Shown here: piece by piece, positions 26,108-36,100 of the stretch | How the letters are laid out: each line of letters opens with the position of its first letter | How positions within the stretch are numbered: position 1 is the stretch's first letter | Made by a program: the position numbers and the translations under genes | The notes under the pieces: generated by a model | Seen by the model: only the letters and a program-made list of their open reading frames with translations | The model's database searches: none | What the model was told of the DNA's origin: nothing | NCBI RefSeq assembly: GCF_003515685.1 | Contig: NZ_QWEG01000012.1 | Coordinates: 62,001-126,000 of the forward strand | Reading direction: 5' to 3' | DNA length: 64,000 nucleotides | Source of the DNA: Neobacillus notoginsengisoli | Lineage (GTDB): Bacteria > Bacillota > Bacilli > Bacillales > Cytobacillaceae

Positions 26108-26804
26108 ATAGATGATTTTCATTTCGTTTTGCCTTTCGTTGAAGGAAATCAGAGTAGTAAACCAATGTAAGACTTGCCAAGATTAAGGACATACACAAAA
26201 TAAATTGATCCAAACTTGATGTTTCATTAACAAGGAATAATTTGTACTTAATGGTTTCTACTTTATCCTTGTTTTCAATTGAATAATTACTTAAAGCGGT
26301 ATTTATCAATTCTATCTCATCTTGATTGATAGTCTTATTATTGTTAAACTCAACACTATTTGATGCACTTGAAAATGTTACAAATGCAATTAGAACGAGT
26401 AGTCCTCCGTAAAGACTCCTGAGAAACCAATGTTTATTCTTATCCAATGCCAAAGGGACCATAGTTCCGGCTGCTGCAATGATAAATCCTATAATAACTA
26501 GATATTTATATATATTTAGTTTTTCTATCCAATGGAAAAGAAAAACATATATTAAAGTCGCAAGAGCTCCAATGGCTAGTAAAAATATAAAGATCAGGAA
26601 CCCTTTTACTAATTTCGGGTTTTTTTCAACAGTAATCTCTTTTAAAGTGGTAAAACAAAGATAAAAAAATACTATTATTGCACCTACCATTAATGCTATT
26701 CCTTCATTTGAAAAAATAAAATAACCTAATGCTGTACAGGCAATAAACAATCCTAAAATTCCTAAAATAAATGGAAAAAAAGAAAATTGTAGTTTGATTT
26801 TCAT
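26106..26804 (-). CDS. Polytopic membrane protein, unknown
   Basis: 232 residues, ATG 26804 with GGGGAG. About six hydrophobic segments (roughly 8-28, 33-52, 65-88, 93-115, 125-145, 200-220), with a soluble loop between the last two. No family recognised. Its stop codon overlaps recombination site A, so it lies at the edge of the region bounded by sites A and B. Confidence 0.65.
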   Translation of the reverse strand: MKIKLQFSFFPFILGILGLFIACTALGYFIFSNEGIALMVGAIIVFFYLCFTTLKEITVEKNPKLVKGFLIFIFLLAIGALATLIYVFLFHWIEKLNIYKYLVIIGFIIAAAGTMVPLALDKNKHWFLRSLYGGLLVLIAFVTFSSASNSVEFNNNKTINQDEIELINTALSNYSIENKDKVETIKYKLFLVNETSSLDQFILCMSLILASLTLVYYSDFLQRKAKRNENHL

Positions 26805-26864
26805 AATAATTCTCCCCAGATCATTAAGGCATAAATTTATTAATAGAGTTAAACAAAATTCTAT

Positions 26865-27560
26865 TTAAACACCGCTTTTTAAAATAAGACGTCCTATTTC
26901 AAATATTGCCGCAAACTCAACAGAAGTTACTTTATCTAAAATTTTCTTATCTTGTATTCTCCTGAAATATTTACCATCAGTATAAATTTCATCATATACA
27001 AGTGATAGGTCTAGCTCATCTGTAATATTCATAGGTGCTTCATTATTAATAATATTCATTACTGTTGAATGGTTACCATTCGTTACGTATCCAATATTCA
27101 AAGGGTAAATATGGACAACCCTATGATTTAATGGGTCAACTTCCCACTTAGATCCAACCTTTTCTCCTACATTTTCAAACGCGTCACACAGACGATTTAA
27201 ATGCCAAGGGAAAGAGAATATTAACGAATTAGATGGATTAATAGTTGTCCTGGTTAGTCTATTAGAATAGTTAATGAGTCTTCCGGTACTGTCATCTTTC
27301 ATAAATCGGTAGTTCTCATTACTATTTTTTAAAAAAAGGTGTTCAAAAGCAAAAGCACTGTCGCGTGACAAGGGTGTACCTTTAATGCATTTATTAATTA
27401 CATCGAATTGATAGGGCTTTCCTAAAGCATATACTAAATCATATATCCTTGAAGGTGAGTCACTCTTCAATAGACTATTTGCAACAAACATTATAGACTG
27501 GAAGTTTTCAAAATTATTATTATTTAAATTTTTGCCCTTTTTCCTTAGAAAGTTAATCAT
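26865..27560 (-). CDS. Hypothetical soluble protein, DUF6710-like
   Basis: 231 residues, ATG 27560 with GGAGGAG. The C-terminal half has WEVDPLNHRVVHIYPLNIG, then VTNGNHSTVMNII and LSLVYDEIYTDGKYF. In my recollection these are the conserved blocks of DUF6710 proteins (N/D-x-x-NH...P...NGNHS...DG). No enzymatic role is established for that family. It sits 60 bp upstream of the membrane protein gene and may be co-transcribed with it. Confidence 0.6.
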   Translation of the reverse strand: MINFLRKKGKNLNNNNFENFQSIMFVANSLLKSDSPSRIYDLVYALGKPYQFDVINKCIKGTPLSRDSAFAFEHLFLKNSNENYRFMKDDSTGRLINYSNRLTRTTINPSNSLIFSFPWHLNRLCDAFENVGEKVGSKWEVDPLNHRVVHIYPLNIGYVTNGNHSTVMNIINNEAPMNITDELDLSLVYDEIYTDGKYFRRIQDKKILDKVTSVEFAAIFEIGRLILKSGV

Positions 27561-27664
27561 TTCTATACTTCTCCTCCAAGATCACTTATAAAATTTAATA
27601 ATCTTTGTTATTCTCCATGTGAATTCTCTTCAAAAAGTGCATTTTAAATGTAAAACCAATATAT

Positions 27665-27970
27665 CTACATATCAATCAAATATGGTAGGAAACCAAATAC
27701 ACCGTACAAACAAAGAAATGTTATGGCTGAATACAATGCTGGTTTGGCGTAATGAGGCTTGTTGTCTTTCCATAGAAAATAAATCATAAAACCAATAGGA
27801 AACAGTAGAAAAGAGATAATAATTATATTTCTTTTATTTCTCCTTGTCTTCCTAATTCGTCTCACATTAGACTCAGCACAATTTCCACATATCGGTGTCC
27901 TGTGAGAGTTCATATAAGGTCTACCACAACTCATACATCGGCGATGTCCATCCCTTACAAATTCACTCAT
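27665..27970 (-). CDS. Zinc-ribbon membrane protein (101 aa)
   Basis: ATG 27970 with AAGGAGG. The N-terminal CMSCGRPY ... CGNC arrangement is a CxxC-x13-CxxC zinc ribbon (Cys13, 16, 29, 32), followed by a basic stretch and two membrane segments (about 48-68 and 75-98). Small zinc-ribbon/TM proteins of this kind are common accessory genes of unknown function. Monocistronic as far as can be seen. Confidence 0.7.
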   Translation of the reverse strand: MSEFVRDGHRRCMSCGRPYMNSHRTPICGNCAESNVRRIRKTRRNKRNIIIISFLLFPIGFMIYFLWKDNKPHYAKPALYSAITFLCLYGVFGFLPYLIDM

Positions 27971-28047
27971 TCAATGGCCCTCCTTAAATTTTTGTCCAGT
28001 AGATAAGTACTTAAAAGTGGTAACCTTTTTTGTTTAATAATTGATTA

Positions 28048-28196
28048 TTAAATGAAATCTAACAGTCCAATAACATAAAATACTAGACCAACGAGTACAA
28101 TTTCTATAAGTCGAATTCCCTCGTTTTTTCTTCTAAAGTGTTCATGGACAAAATAATAAATAAAGGAAAACCAAATATAAATAACATTTTTATCAT
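28048..28196 (-). pseudogene. Small membrane-protein gene with a frameshift
   Basis: From ATG 28196 (AAGGAG upstream) the frame encodes MIKMLFIFGFPLFII and then runs into a stop after 30 codons. In another frame, the rest reads YYFVHEHFRRKNEGIRLIEI and then VLVGLVFYVIGLLDFI to TAA at 28048. Joining the two gives a plausible 49-residue two-TM protein, so a one-base indel near 28150 has broken it. Confidence 0.55.
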
Positions 28197-28263
28197 CAAC
28201 GTATTTTCTCCTTTTAAATAATTCCTTTATATGAATATTATACCAAATGGTAGTTTCATTAAC

Positions 28264-28289
28264 AATTCGTAAAATAAGTATTATACGAA
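28264..28289 (+). other. dif-like recombination site B
   Basis: AATTCGTAAAA, spacer TAAGT, ATTATACGAA. Arms are the same as site A and the spacer differs. The 20-bp string AAGTATTATACGAATAGTTA (28276-28295) recurs exactly at 39753-39772 (site C). It marks the left edge of the toxin/pseudogene tract. Confidence 0.65.
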
Positions 28290-28427
28290 TAGTTATCCGT
28301 TTTTTATCTTATACTTTCCACTGATTAAAATCCTGTTTTCATGCCCTAAAGACAGTCTTGAATGAAGTTAGGGTTTGATATATTTCCAAATGCTCTCCAA
28401 CCTATAAAAATTTTAAAAAGGCATTAC

Positions 28428-28456
28428 AAAAAGGCCTCCCATGAAAATGGGAAGCC
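28428..28456 (-). terminator. Terminator downstream of HEAT-repeat pseudogene
   Basis: On the minus strand: GGCTTCCCAT-TTTC-ATGGGAGGCC then T5. It is the natural 3' end of the transcript of the gene remnant at 28579-29304. The plus-strand frame through it (28362-28565) is not a gene. The gap 28050-28578 holds only site B and this hairpin. Confidence 0.75.
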
Positions 28457-28578
28457 ACTATTACGAATAACATACTTGAATTCATGGACTTTGCTACGTA
28501 ATTTAATTAAAAGGGGAAATGGGACTGTCAAAAGAATAGCGGGAATGATAGTCACCCTCCCCTAAAGAGGAATATAAT

Positions 28579-29304
28579 CTATTTTACATGAAAATTTTTT
28601 TCTAAATCTTCAAGTGCCTCTTGAAAGGATGTTTTTGCTGCAACTGTACTTTCTTTGATTAAAGCTTTTTTTATCTCTTCTTGAATTGCTATTACATTTC
28701 CTTCATCAGCAATATCAACTAAACTATTAGCTGCTGCACAACGTACTCGATAAGATTTACATTTTAATAACCCAATAATTTTGGATAAGTAATCGGTTTC
28801 TGATAAATTATATAGACCTATATAAATAGCAAGGCGACTTAAGTTTCTTTTTTCTGTTTTTAGCTTTTCTTTAAGTACAGGGATTAATTTTTTTGTCTCC
28901 TATTTTTCCTAAAGCTTCTGCGACATAGGCTCGCACAACTTCATCTTTATCAGATAAGGAATCAATATGATAAGGGATAGATTTTTTGAATTTTATTCTC
29001 CCCAAAACCTCTGCTGCAGTTATTCTTACTAAACTATCTGTATCATTTAACTTTTCAATTACAGTAGTACCCACATCTTCTCCATCAAAATACGCTAGCT
29101 GTTCAACAGCCTCCATTCTTACTTCGCTATTTTATTATAAGTTAACTTCATTAACGTGTTTTTAGCTTTGTTTTCTGAAGGATACAAAGATAACAATTTT
29201 ATTGCCTCTAATTCTACAAATAAATCTTGTTCCTTAGTATTACATAAAACTTTTTCTAATTTATCGATTTCTTGAGTTTTACCTATTTTTTCCTCAGAGT
29301 TCAT
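28579..29304 (-). pseudogene. HEAT-repeat protein (candidate RHS-toxin immunity), two frameshifts
   Basis: ATG 29304 (AGGGGATG upstream) begins a helical HEAT-like protein broken into three frames. Segment 1 runs to a TAA at 29119. Segment 2 (SEVRMEAVEQLAYF ... SLVRITAAEVLGRIKFKKS ... VVRAYVAEALGKIGDKK) follows in another frame. A second slip at a run of seven A (near 28885) moves to a third frame (LIPVLKEKLKTEKRNLSRLA ... VRCAAANSLVDIADEGNV) ending at TAG 28579. Repaired, it would be about 240 residues with five or more HEAT/Armadillo repeats. It lies directly downstream of an RHS toxin remnant, the classic position of an immunity gene. Confidence 0.75.
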
Positions 29305-29392
29305 ATAATCATCCCCTAGGGAGTAGGTATCTCTAAGGCAGAGACACCATACTCTGTATCTTAATTAAATGACGCTCACTTTTCCAATATAA

Positions 29393-30430
29393 TTATTGAT
29401 TTCTTTTCTGTATATTTCTAGCTTTCCTTTGCTTTTCTTCTTTAATATAACGTTTCCCCTCTTTAGCAGACAAACTTTTATCTTTTGCTCGTTTACTTAT
29501 TTCTGCCGGAGACAAATGGGATAGTCCTATATCCCTATGATTTTGTTTGCCTCCCTTAGAAAATAAGCTCTTACCCTTTGGATAATTGTAGAAACTGTTC
29601 TAAATCCACCTACCCCAGCTACAGCTACATACTGGAGTTCCCATCTTTTTACTGTCAATTTTGATTTTGTTTTATACATAATAGGACGGTACTTTTTACG
29701 TCCACATTCACATATGGCTCTTTCACCGTCAGGGCCAAAATAATTTGAAAGATTATTATTAGCATATGAATCCCATTTTGGATCTGGATATCATCACTAT
29801 CCCAGGGATTCGGATCTAGTGTCAGGAACACCCCATGCTTCGGCTGGTAGTAACGGGCAATCAGATAATAAAGCCCTGTCTCATGGTCATACTGATAACC
29901 CGCATACCGGTAATGGTTGTCTCTCACCCCTTCCACCTCTTAGCATTACCCCAGCTGTCGTATTCATAGCTGGCAACTTTCTGTCCGGACTGGTTGGTTA
30001 GTGCGATAACATCCCCGTGTGAATTGGTATGGAAATAATACTTTCCAGTGCCATTATTCACTGGAAGGAGCTGACCGCTTTCAGAATAGGTGTAAGAACG
30101 GACCATATTCCTATTGGTATCAGTTTCGTACAATACGTTCAGGCTGTCGCCGTCATAATGGCAATTGGTGATCTTCCCGTTGACATTCTTTTGAATCCAC
30201 CTGCCATCCTCATCATACTTGTAGGTCGCAAAAGGGCTCGATTGGCCTTTCTTCGTTATTGATACAAGTTGATCGGCTGCGTTCCATCCATAGGCATATT
30301 CTCCATCAGAAACACGGATTCCGTTCAGGTCATAGTCAATGGATTCATTTCCGAATTTCTTTAGTTGGTTGGCTAAATTGTATTCAGCATTGCCTGTAGA
30401 CTTCTGCCTGCTCCCGTAATTGTGACAGTT
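29393..30430 (-). pseudogene. RHS/WapA C-terminal remnant with polymorphic toxin tip
   Basis: Minus-strand fragments in shifting frames preserve the end of an RHS protein: YD-repeat text (AYGWNAADQLVSITKKGQSS), YHTNSHGDV-type sequence, then YQYDHETGLYYLIARYYQP and LDPNPWDSD. After further shifts comes a C-terminal module, GKSLFSKGGKQNHRDIGLSH and LSPAEISKRAKDKSLSAKEG, ending in Lys/Arg-rich helices at TAA 29393. That last module resembles a tip seen at the end of other RHS polymorphic toxins. At least three frameshifts; the N-terminal 1,000-plus residues are gone. Confidence 0.85.
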
Positions 30431-30490
30431 TCTCTGTTCCGATGGCTAAGTAAACAGATGTAAAAGCTACGACACCCTTGCCTTTAGTTT

Positions 30491-31027
30491 TTACCCTATT
30501 TCAATAAGTTCCTCTCGCTCTATTATTTTCACTTTATTGCTTTCTGCTAGTTTCTTTGCATTCTTAGTTAGAAAACTATTTGTAACACCCACCCTTCAAT
30601 TGCTTTATAGTGATTATGCTTTAATCCCAACATTAGAATTGTATCTTTTTGCTTGAATTACTATTTTCTTACTATCCTTTTGTAGAATAAGATCTGCACC
30701 ATAGTCTGCTGTTTTACTGGTCATCTGCACAGAATATCACATCGATTTATAAACTTGCGAAAGGTACCTTTCGAATTGTTCCCCAGTCATTTTATCAACT
30801 GCTAGGATTCCAGAATCTTTTAGTCGTTCATTCCTTTTACAATTAATTGCTCTTAAAATGAGTAAATATGTACATAGTATAAGTGCCCCTACAAATATGG
30901 ATACACCTACTGCTATATAGCCAGAACCAGTAGATTGATAAATAGGATTCCAAACAAAGTAAAGAATACCTACTATTAATAATCCTTCCCAACTTACTTG
31001 CTCTTTCTTTTTTCGTCTTTTTGCCAA
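30491..31027 (-). pseudogene. Membrane-anchored Mrr-like restriction endonuclease, degraded
   Basis: TTG 31027 with GAGGT upstream. The first 96 residues are intact: a Lys-rich start, two membrane segments (about 15-32, 38-60) and GILAVDKMTGEQFERYLSQ, the entry to the Mrr catalytic domain. The remainder is in other frames: DYGADLILQKDSKKIVIQAK (Asp...QAK catalytic core), then after a gap VTNSFLTKNAKKLAESNK to TAA 30491. Part of the core is deleted. Intact homologues cut foreign, often methylated, DNA. Confidence 0.75.
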
Positions 31028-31145
31028 TGTATTTTACCTCTATAATTATCATATTATTATTTTATTATTGCATTTTCCTAACATAAATAGTAATTTAGAC
31101 ATAATGTCCCTTTTAAAATAAAAAAGGCACATTAATCCTTCTGAA

Positions 31146-31387
31146 TCAATGCACCAGTTTTAATTTTATTTGGAGAGTAATATCCGATTTTCTAGTTTCA
31201 GGGTACCTATTTAAAATATTTGCTACTCTAGTTGTTAAATGCTTATCGTCTCCCATCTGAACTGCTTTCCAAAGAGCATCTGCTTTTTTCTTTTTCTCTG
31301 CTTCCTTTTCTGGTCTTCCGGATTACTTTCTTCCTCCATTAATTCCTTTTCAATTTGTTCAAGAACATTCAATTCATCTTCTGACAA
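31146..31387 (-). pseudogene. Small unknown gene with one frameshift
   Basis: TTG 31387 with GAGGAGGGG. The first frame (MSEDELNVLEQIEKELMEEE) slips near 31300; the continuation ADALWKAVQMGDDKHLTTRV then ANILNRYPETRKSDITLQIK ends at TGA 31146. Repaired length is about 79 residues. Function unknown. Confidence 0.55.
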
Positions 31388-31678
31388 TTAAATCCCCTCC
31401 TCAATGAGTCAATTTACAATATTCACCAAGTACTCACATTATTCCTTCTTAATGTCATAAAATGCTCCGAAATTTGCAAAAAAATTAATTCCTGTTCTTT
31501 TTCCCATTTCCAATAAATTTTTGCCCGATACTCCGATGATACACTTTAATCTTCTCTCTTAATCCCCTTAGTGGTTTCTATCAAATTTTTTAAAAAAGAG
31601 CTGCTTAATGCGGCTAAAGGGTTCTGTTTTGGAGGAGAAAACTATAAATAACACTGTGATTTACATATTAAATCTCAG
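31388..31678. other. Degenerate sequence between remnants
   Basis: No intact gene. On the minus strand short pieces such as FFANFGAFYDIKKE and an upstream charged segment are readable in different frames, suggesting the decayed end of another toxin or immunity gene. Confidence 0.35.
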
Positions 31679-31706
31679 CAAAAAAGGCAGCTATTTCGCT
31701 GCCTTG
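31679..31706. terminator. Hairpin beside the IS3 remnant
   Basis: AAGGCAGC-TATTTC-GCTGCCTT with T6 on the minus strand, immediately after the transposase remnant. Confidence 0.65.
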
Positions 31707-31723
31707 GTGCTTACCCCCATAAG

Positions 31724-31850
31724 TTAGAGTTTAAACGCAGTTGATTGGCTGGACTGAATTCTGTATTCGAAGGGACTCAATCCGGCCAGTTTTGCTTTTG
31801 AACGTTCATTGTTATACCAGTAAATATATTCTTCAATCCCTCATACGTTG
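31724..31850 (-). mobile_element. IS3-family (IS150-like) transposase 3' remnant
   Basis: The minus strand encodes EYIYWYNNERSKAKLAGLSP then FEYRIQ and a Ser/Gln-rich tail to TAA 31724. This is the highly conserved C-terminus of IS3-family OrfB integrases (YNNxRxxxxLxGxSPxEYR). Nothing upstream of it is recognisable, so only about 40 codons remain. Confidence 0.85.
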
Positions 31851-32038
31851 AACCTTTTAGCTTGGATAAAAGTTCCTGCCAAAGGCCTATACTATAATAA
31901 AATTCTCATATTTCCCATTTAATCGAATAGCAACAGCCTCATGTAAGATATTATTCCTATTGAAATCTGGTACCTAACAATATAATAATGTCTAATTTGA
32001 TGCAAATCTAATGATAAAAATTTTAAAATACTCATTTA

Positions 32039-32230
32039 CTATTTTGAAATTTTCCGATTAAAAATATTTTGACCAGTAACCCATGCTAAAGCAGAAGCAA
32101 AAGAAATAACTAATGCTCGAATAATCCCACTAGAATTTATATCATTAGGTTTAAAAACTAATCCAAAAATAATTATTAGTATAAATATACTAAAAAAATT
32201 AATTAGAACTCTTCTTATATTTTGTTTCAA
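32039..32230 (-). CDS. Small two-TM membrane protein (63 aa), possible immunity protein
   Basis: TTG 32230 with AAGGGATG upstream. Two hydrophobic segments (about 9-27 and 38-55) separated by a polar loop KPNDINSSG, and a basic tail. It lies downstream of and in the same direction as the wapA-like gene, whose tip looks membrane-active; small two-TM proteins are common bacteriocin immunity proteins. That link is only positional, and the gene is 890 bp away. Confidence 0.45.
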   Translation of the reverse strand: MKQNIRRVLINFFSIFILIIIFGLVFKPNDINSSGIIRALVISFASALAWVTGQNIFNRKISK

Positions 32231-32978
32231 AGTTACTTCATCCCTTTACATATGGTTCCACTTTATTCTTAACCGTAATTTCTAAGTAATTGTTCTAAAA
32301 CTTCCTATTCATGCCTGATAAAATCAGGATAACAGCTGTTTTGACTATTTACATTATATCACCAGGCGGGTATTCCAAATAGTAATAGGATTACTGCTTT
32401 TAAAACAAATTCCACAAACGTTTTTCATCTTTGAAAGTACCAAATTAAATCAGCACCTGATCTTGCCAATGGAGATGTAACCACCTCCTATGTCAGGTTA
32501 TTGTGCCACAATGGGCAAAAGTGAGTACATGCCGGATCGGGGTTTGAAAAATCCAAAATTTAGGGCCACAATAAAATTGACTATATAGGAACAAAAGGTT
32601 ACATTTCTGCAGGCATCTACTTTTTGGGGAAAGGGTTTGGGTAATATTTTCATTCCACAAATGGTCATTCCTGTTTTACAGGAACATACAACCAACCCCC
32701 TATTTCAACAATAACTCACAAGTCTTTACATTACGATATTTGGAAGGCTCAAGTTATATAATTCGTTTTCAACGTAAGTAGTGGAAACAAAATTTGTTTG
32801 ATAAATTATGAGAATAAAGGTTTTATTTAGTGTGACCAAGCAATGCAAATGAAAGTTGGCTGGTAAAAATGAATATAAAATAACCCGCCTTTATCACGTA
32901 TTCAGGGTTAGTATACTTAAGTTGACATTACTCAAAATCATCATATACTTAACAGTAATTAAAGAGTATAAATATAAG
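32231..32978. other. Intergenic region without supported gene
   Basis: AT-rich, no ribosome-binding-site/ORF pair that convinces. A 65-codon minus frame at 32498-32695 has no site upstream and unusual Cys/Pro content. One small palindrome (CCTGATAAAATCAGG near 32312) is present. Confidence 0.35.
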
Positions 32979-33057
32979 TACCCATCGCCTTACTATACAT
33001 TCTTTCCTTTGAACTGGTGGGTTAGCACGTTCTAGTGTATTTGTACGGCAATGGGTA
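32979..33057. repeat. Inverted repeat downstream of wapA
   Basis: TACCCATCGCC (32979) and GGCAATGGGTA (33047) are near-perfect 11-bp inverted repeats around 57 bp. They form a long stem at the 3' end of the wapA transcript, with no T tract after it. Confidence 0.5.
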
Positions 33058-33120
33058 TAAATGAAAATTTAGCACTAATAGTCTATTCTTTAGTAAGATT
33101 TAATAGCCATTATTGTACAC

Positions 33121-36100
33121 TTAATAGTTAAGGTATCCGTTATTTCTACGTTTATCTCTTGAGTCCAATTGGTCAAAAAGTTTACCACCCGGATCCGCAG
33201 CCCACATTAACACATTAAATAAAACATTTGTAGCACCTGCTACATAACTAGCAATTGTGGCAGATACACCTTTAGCTAAAAGCTGTCTTTTCAGGCTATT
33301 CGAAAAAATAATCCTTGCTCTTGCAGCTGTATATTTTTTTGCTAAACTTCTTAAATAGAGAGATAGTCCCCCAAGTCCCCCGCCTATAATTGCAATTATT
33401 CCCCAGTTAATACCGTTAGCTACAAACCATTTAGCATTCCACCAGTGGTTTCCCCAAACTTGTTTTGAGTGAAGTCCATCAGGGTCAATGTTCATTAGGG
33501 GATTATTATTCGCATAGACATATGCATTCTGAGTTATAGGTTCATCTAATCTTCCTTTAAAAGGATCTCGTGATAAAAACCTTGCCGTCCCAGGGTCATA
33601 GTAACGTGCCTGCAAATAGTAAAGATTGGTCTCCCTATCATAATAGTAACCTGCATATCCAATAGATTGATTTTCAACCACAGCTTGCTCCGTTATTTGG
33701 AGGACATTCCCCCATGGGTCGTAGCTATAGCTCGCAACCTCGAGCCCCGCTTCATCAATGACTCTAACGACATCGCCCCTATAGTTAGTGATATAGAAAA
33801 ACGTTTGGCCCTGTGAATTAGTGACAGTTTTCGGCTTCCCGTCAATCCATGTGAACGCCCAGACGGTATTATTGCCCTTATCGGTAATCCTAATCAGGTC
33901 ACTGCCGTCATAATGGTAGGAATAGGTGACACCCCCTACCATCTTGGTCTTCCTCAGTCCGTCCGGGTGATAGGTGTAGCTGGCGATTGTGCCGCCGGCA
34001 AGGTCCTTCACCGAAACTAGCCGGCCTTCCTTGTCCCACTCGTATTGGTACTTGTCATCCTTCTTTATGTTTCCGGTGTAATCGTAGTCAAAGCCCTCGA
34101 TTTCGTTTGCCGCATTGAAGGTCAGTGACTTTCCGTTCGGGTTAAGCAGGTTCCCTGCCGGGTCGTATTGATAGCTTACCGTCTTGCCGCTGCTTGTCCA
34201 CGATTCCAGCCGGTTCGCGAAGTCGTAGGTGAACGACTTTATCTGGTTGCCTTCTGTATAAGCAGAAAGGTTTCCGTCTATATCATAAGCGTACTTCATA
34301 TTTAATTCCGAAGTACCCAGAAGCTGTTGGGAGTCAAGCCGGCCCAGTTCGTCAAATGACTGATAAAGCCCTGTTGAAAGCTGGACCCCAGTTTTCATGA
34401 ATCGTTCCTGGACAGACAGCCCTTTTTCACTGTAGTTCATCTGTATCCCGGCACCGGTTGAAGTGGTGAGGGAGGACAGACGCTGCTGGGTGTCATAGGT
34501 GAAGGAAGTAGTCATCGCCTTCCCGCTCCATGTTTCCGTAATCGCAGTCCTTAGCCCCTGCGCCGGTTTCGTCGTGTCATTTTCGTAGGTCGATCCGACT
34601 TCATAGCCACCCGGTTCAGCCGTAGAAGTCATCCGGTTGTTGTCATCGTACCCGAATTGATACTTTTGCCCATTGGATACGATGGAAGTCATGTTCCCTG
34701 CGCCGTCGTATCCATATGAATTGACAGGCCGTCCGTCCATCTTCATTTCCTCAAGCTGGTTCTTTGAGTTGTAAAAGAATTCCTGTCTGGAATGGACGGA
34801 GTCCGATTTTCCTTTTTCCACCGCTTTCAAATTGCCGTTGTTATGGTACTCATAGCGGATGAATTTTCCGAGTGGATCCGTTTCCCTTTCCAACTGATTG
34901 ATAGCATTATAGGTAAAGGAAGTAACATTCCCCCTTGCGTCGGTCCTCTTCTCAAGGTTGCCCTGCCTGTCATACAGATATCTTGTTGTGATGTCGCTTT
35001 TCCCGGCTGGGGCGACTTGCGTGACTGAAGTAAGTCTGTTCAGGAAATCATATCCGAATGAGGTGCGGTTTCCTTTAGGGCTGCCGATTGCAGTCTGGTT
35101 GCCATTCGCATCATTGTCGAAGCTGGCAGTTTGGTTCAGGGCATTGGTTTCCGTCTTCACGAAATTGCCATCCGGTGTATAGCCTGTGGAAGAGCTAGAG
35201 GCTCTTTCCTCCAGTTTAATGTTATCAAAGAACACTGTTCCTGACTGGTTGTTGAAGTTCGCATAAAGCTTTACCTGCGAGAAATCCTTGGCCGCACGGA
35301 AGGTCTTCTTTGCGAACTGCCATTCGCCAGGCATGTTTCTGTCGAATGGGACTGTGAATTTGCCTTCTGTCCCGTCACTGTAAACAAAGGTTGCCTGAAG
35401 CGAGAAGTCTCCTGTCTGGTTTGGCGCAATTGCTTTTGCCCACCCAGAAATCGTTATAGGGTTGCCGCCTTTACCATTGGCCTGCACAAGCTGGCCGATA
35501 TAGCGGCTTGTAGTTGCGGATCCAGTCAGCCTAGCCGATGCCGTTCCAGCCAATTTGTCCACCGTAGACTTTCCATCTCCTGTACCAAGTGCGTTAAGTG
35601 TCCACTTATCAAGCGTCGTTCCGCTTCCTGTCTCCATCCCTTCATTCTCGTTCGAGACATATTCCCCTGCATCCGCACTTCGGTAGAGCTGTATGCCATC
35701 GTAATAGGCTGAACCTGCCCCGTTGAAACTGAGAAGCACTTGGACATATGCAGTATTCTTCGGTGCTGTAAATGTATTGGTCACGGCGCTCCAGTCCTTC
35801 GTCCCCTTTAAGGCGTGTGTGGCGTAGGAAATGGCGTTCCCTGAAGCGTCCTTGATGAACTGGTCTGCGGAGTCCTTGAAATAAACGACGATTTGTGCCC
35901 CGATACCAGTCAGGTTCTCAGTCTTGATAAAGCCGGAAACTGTGAATGGCTCTTCAGACTGGATTACCGGTATCGCGATGTTCTGGAAATAGTAGCGATA
36001 GGATTCTGTTCCTGTCACCGTGATTTTCCCAGACCGGCTGCCGTATTTGTAAATTGTCGCCGCCGTGTATCCACCCCCTGCCCTCATGCCCCAATTTAGC

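Noticed and set aside
28362-28565. 67-codon plus-strand frame
   Set aside because: It runs through a clear minus-strand terminator and lacks a ribosome binding site.
32498-32695. 65-codon minus-strand frame rich in Cys and Pro
   Set aside because: No ribosome binding site, no similarity to a known small protein, in a decayed region.
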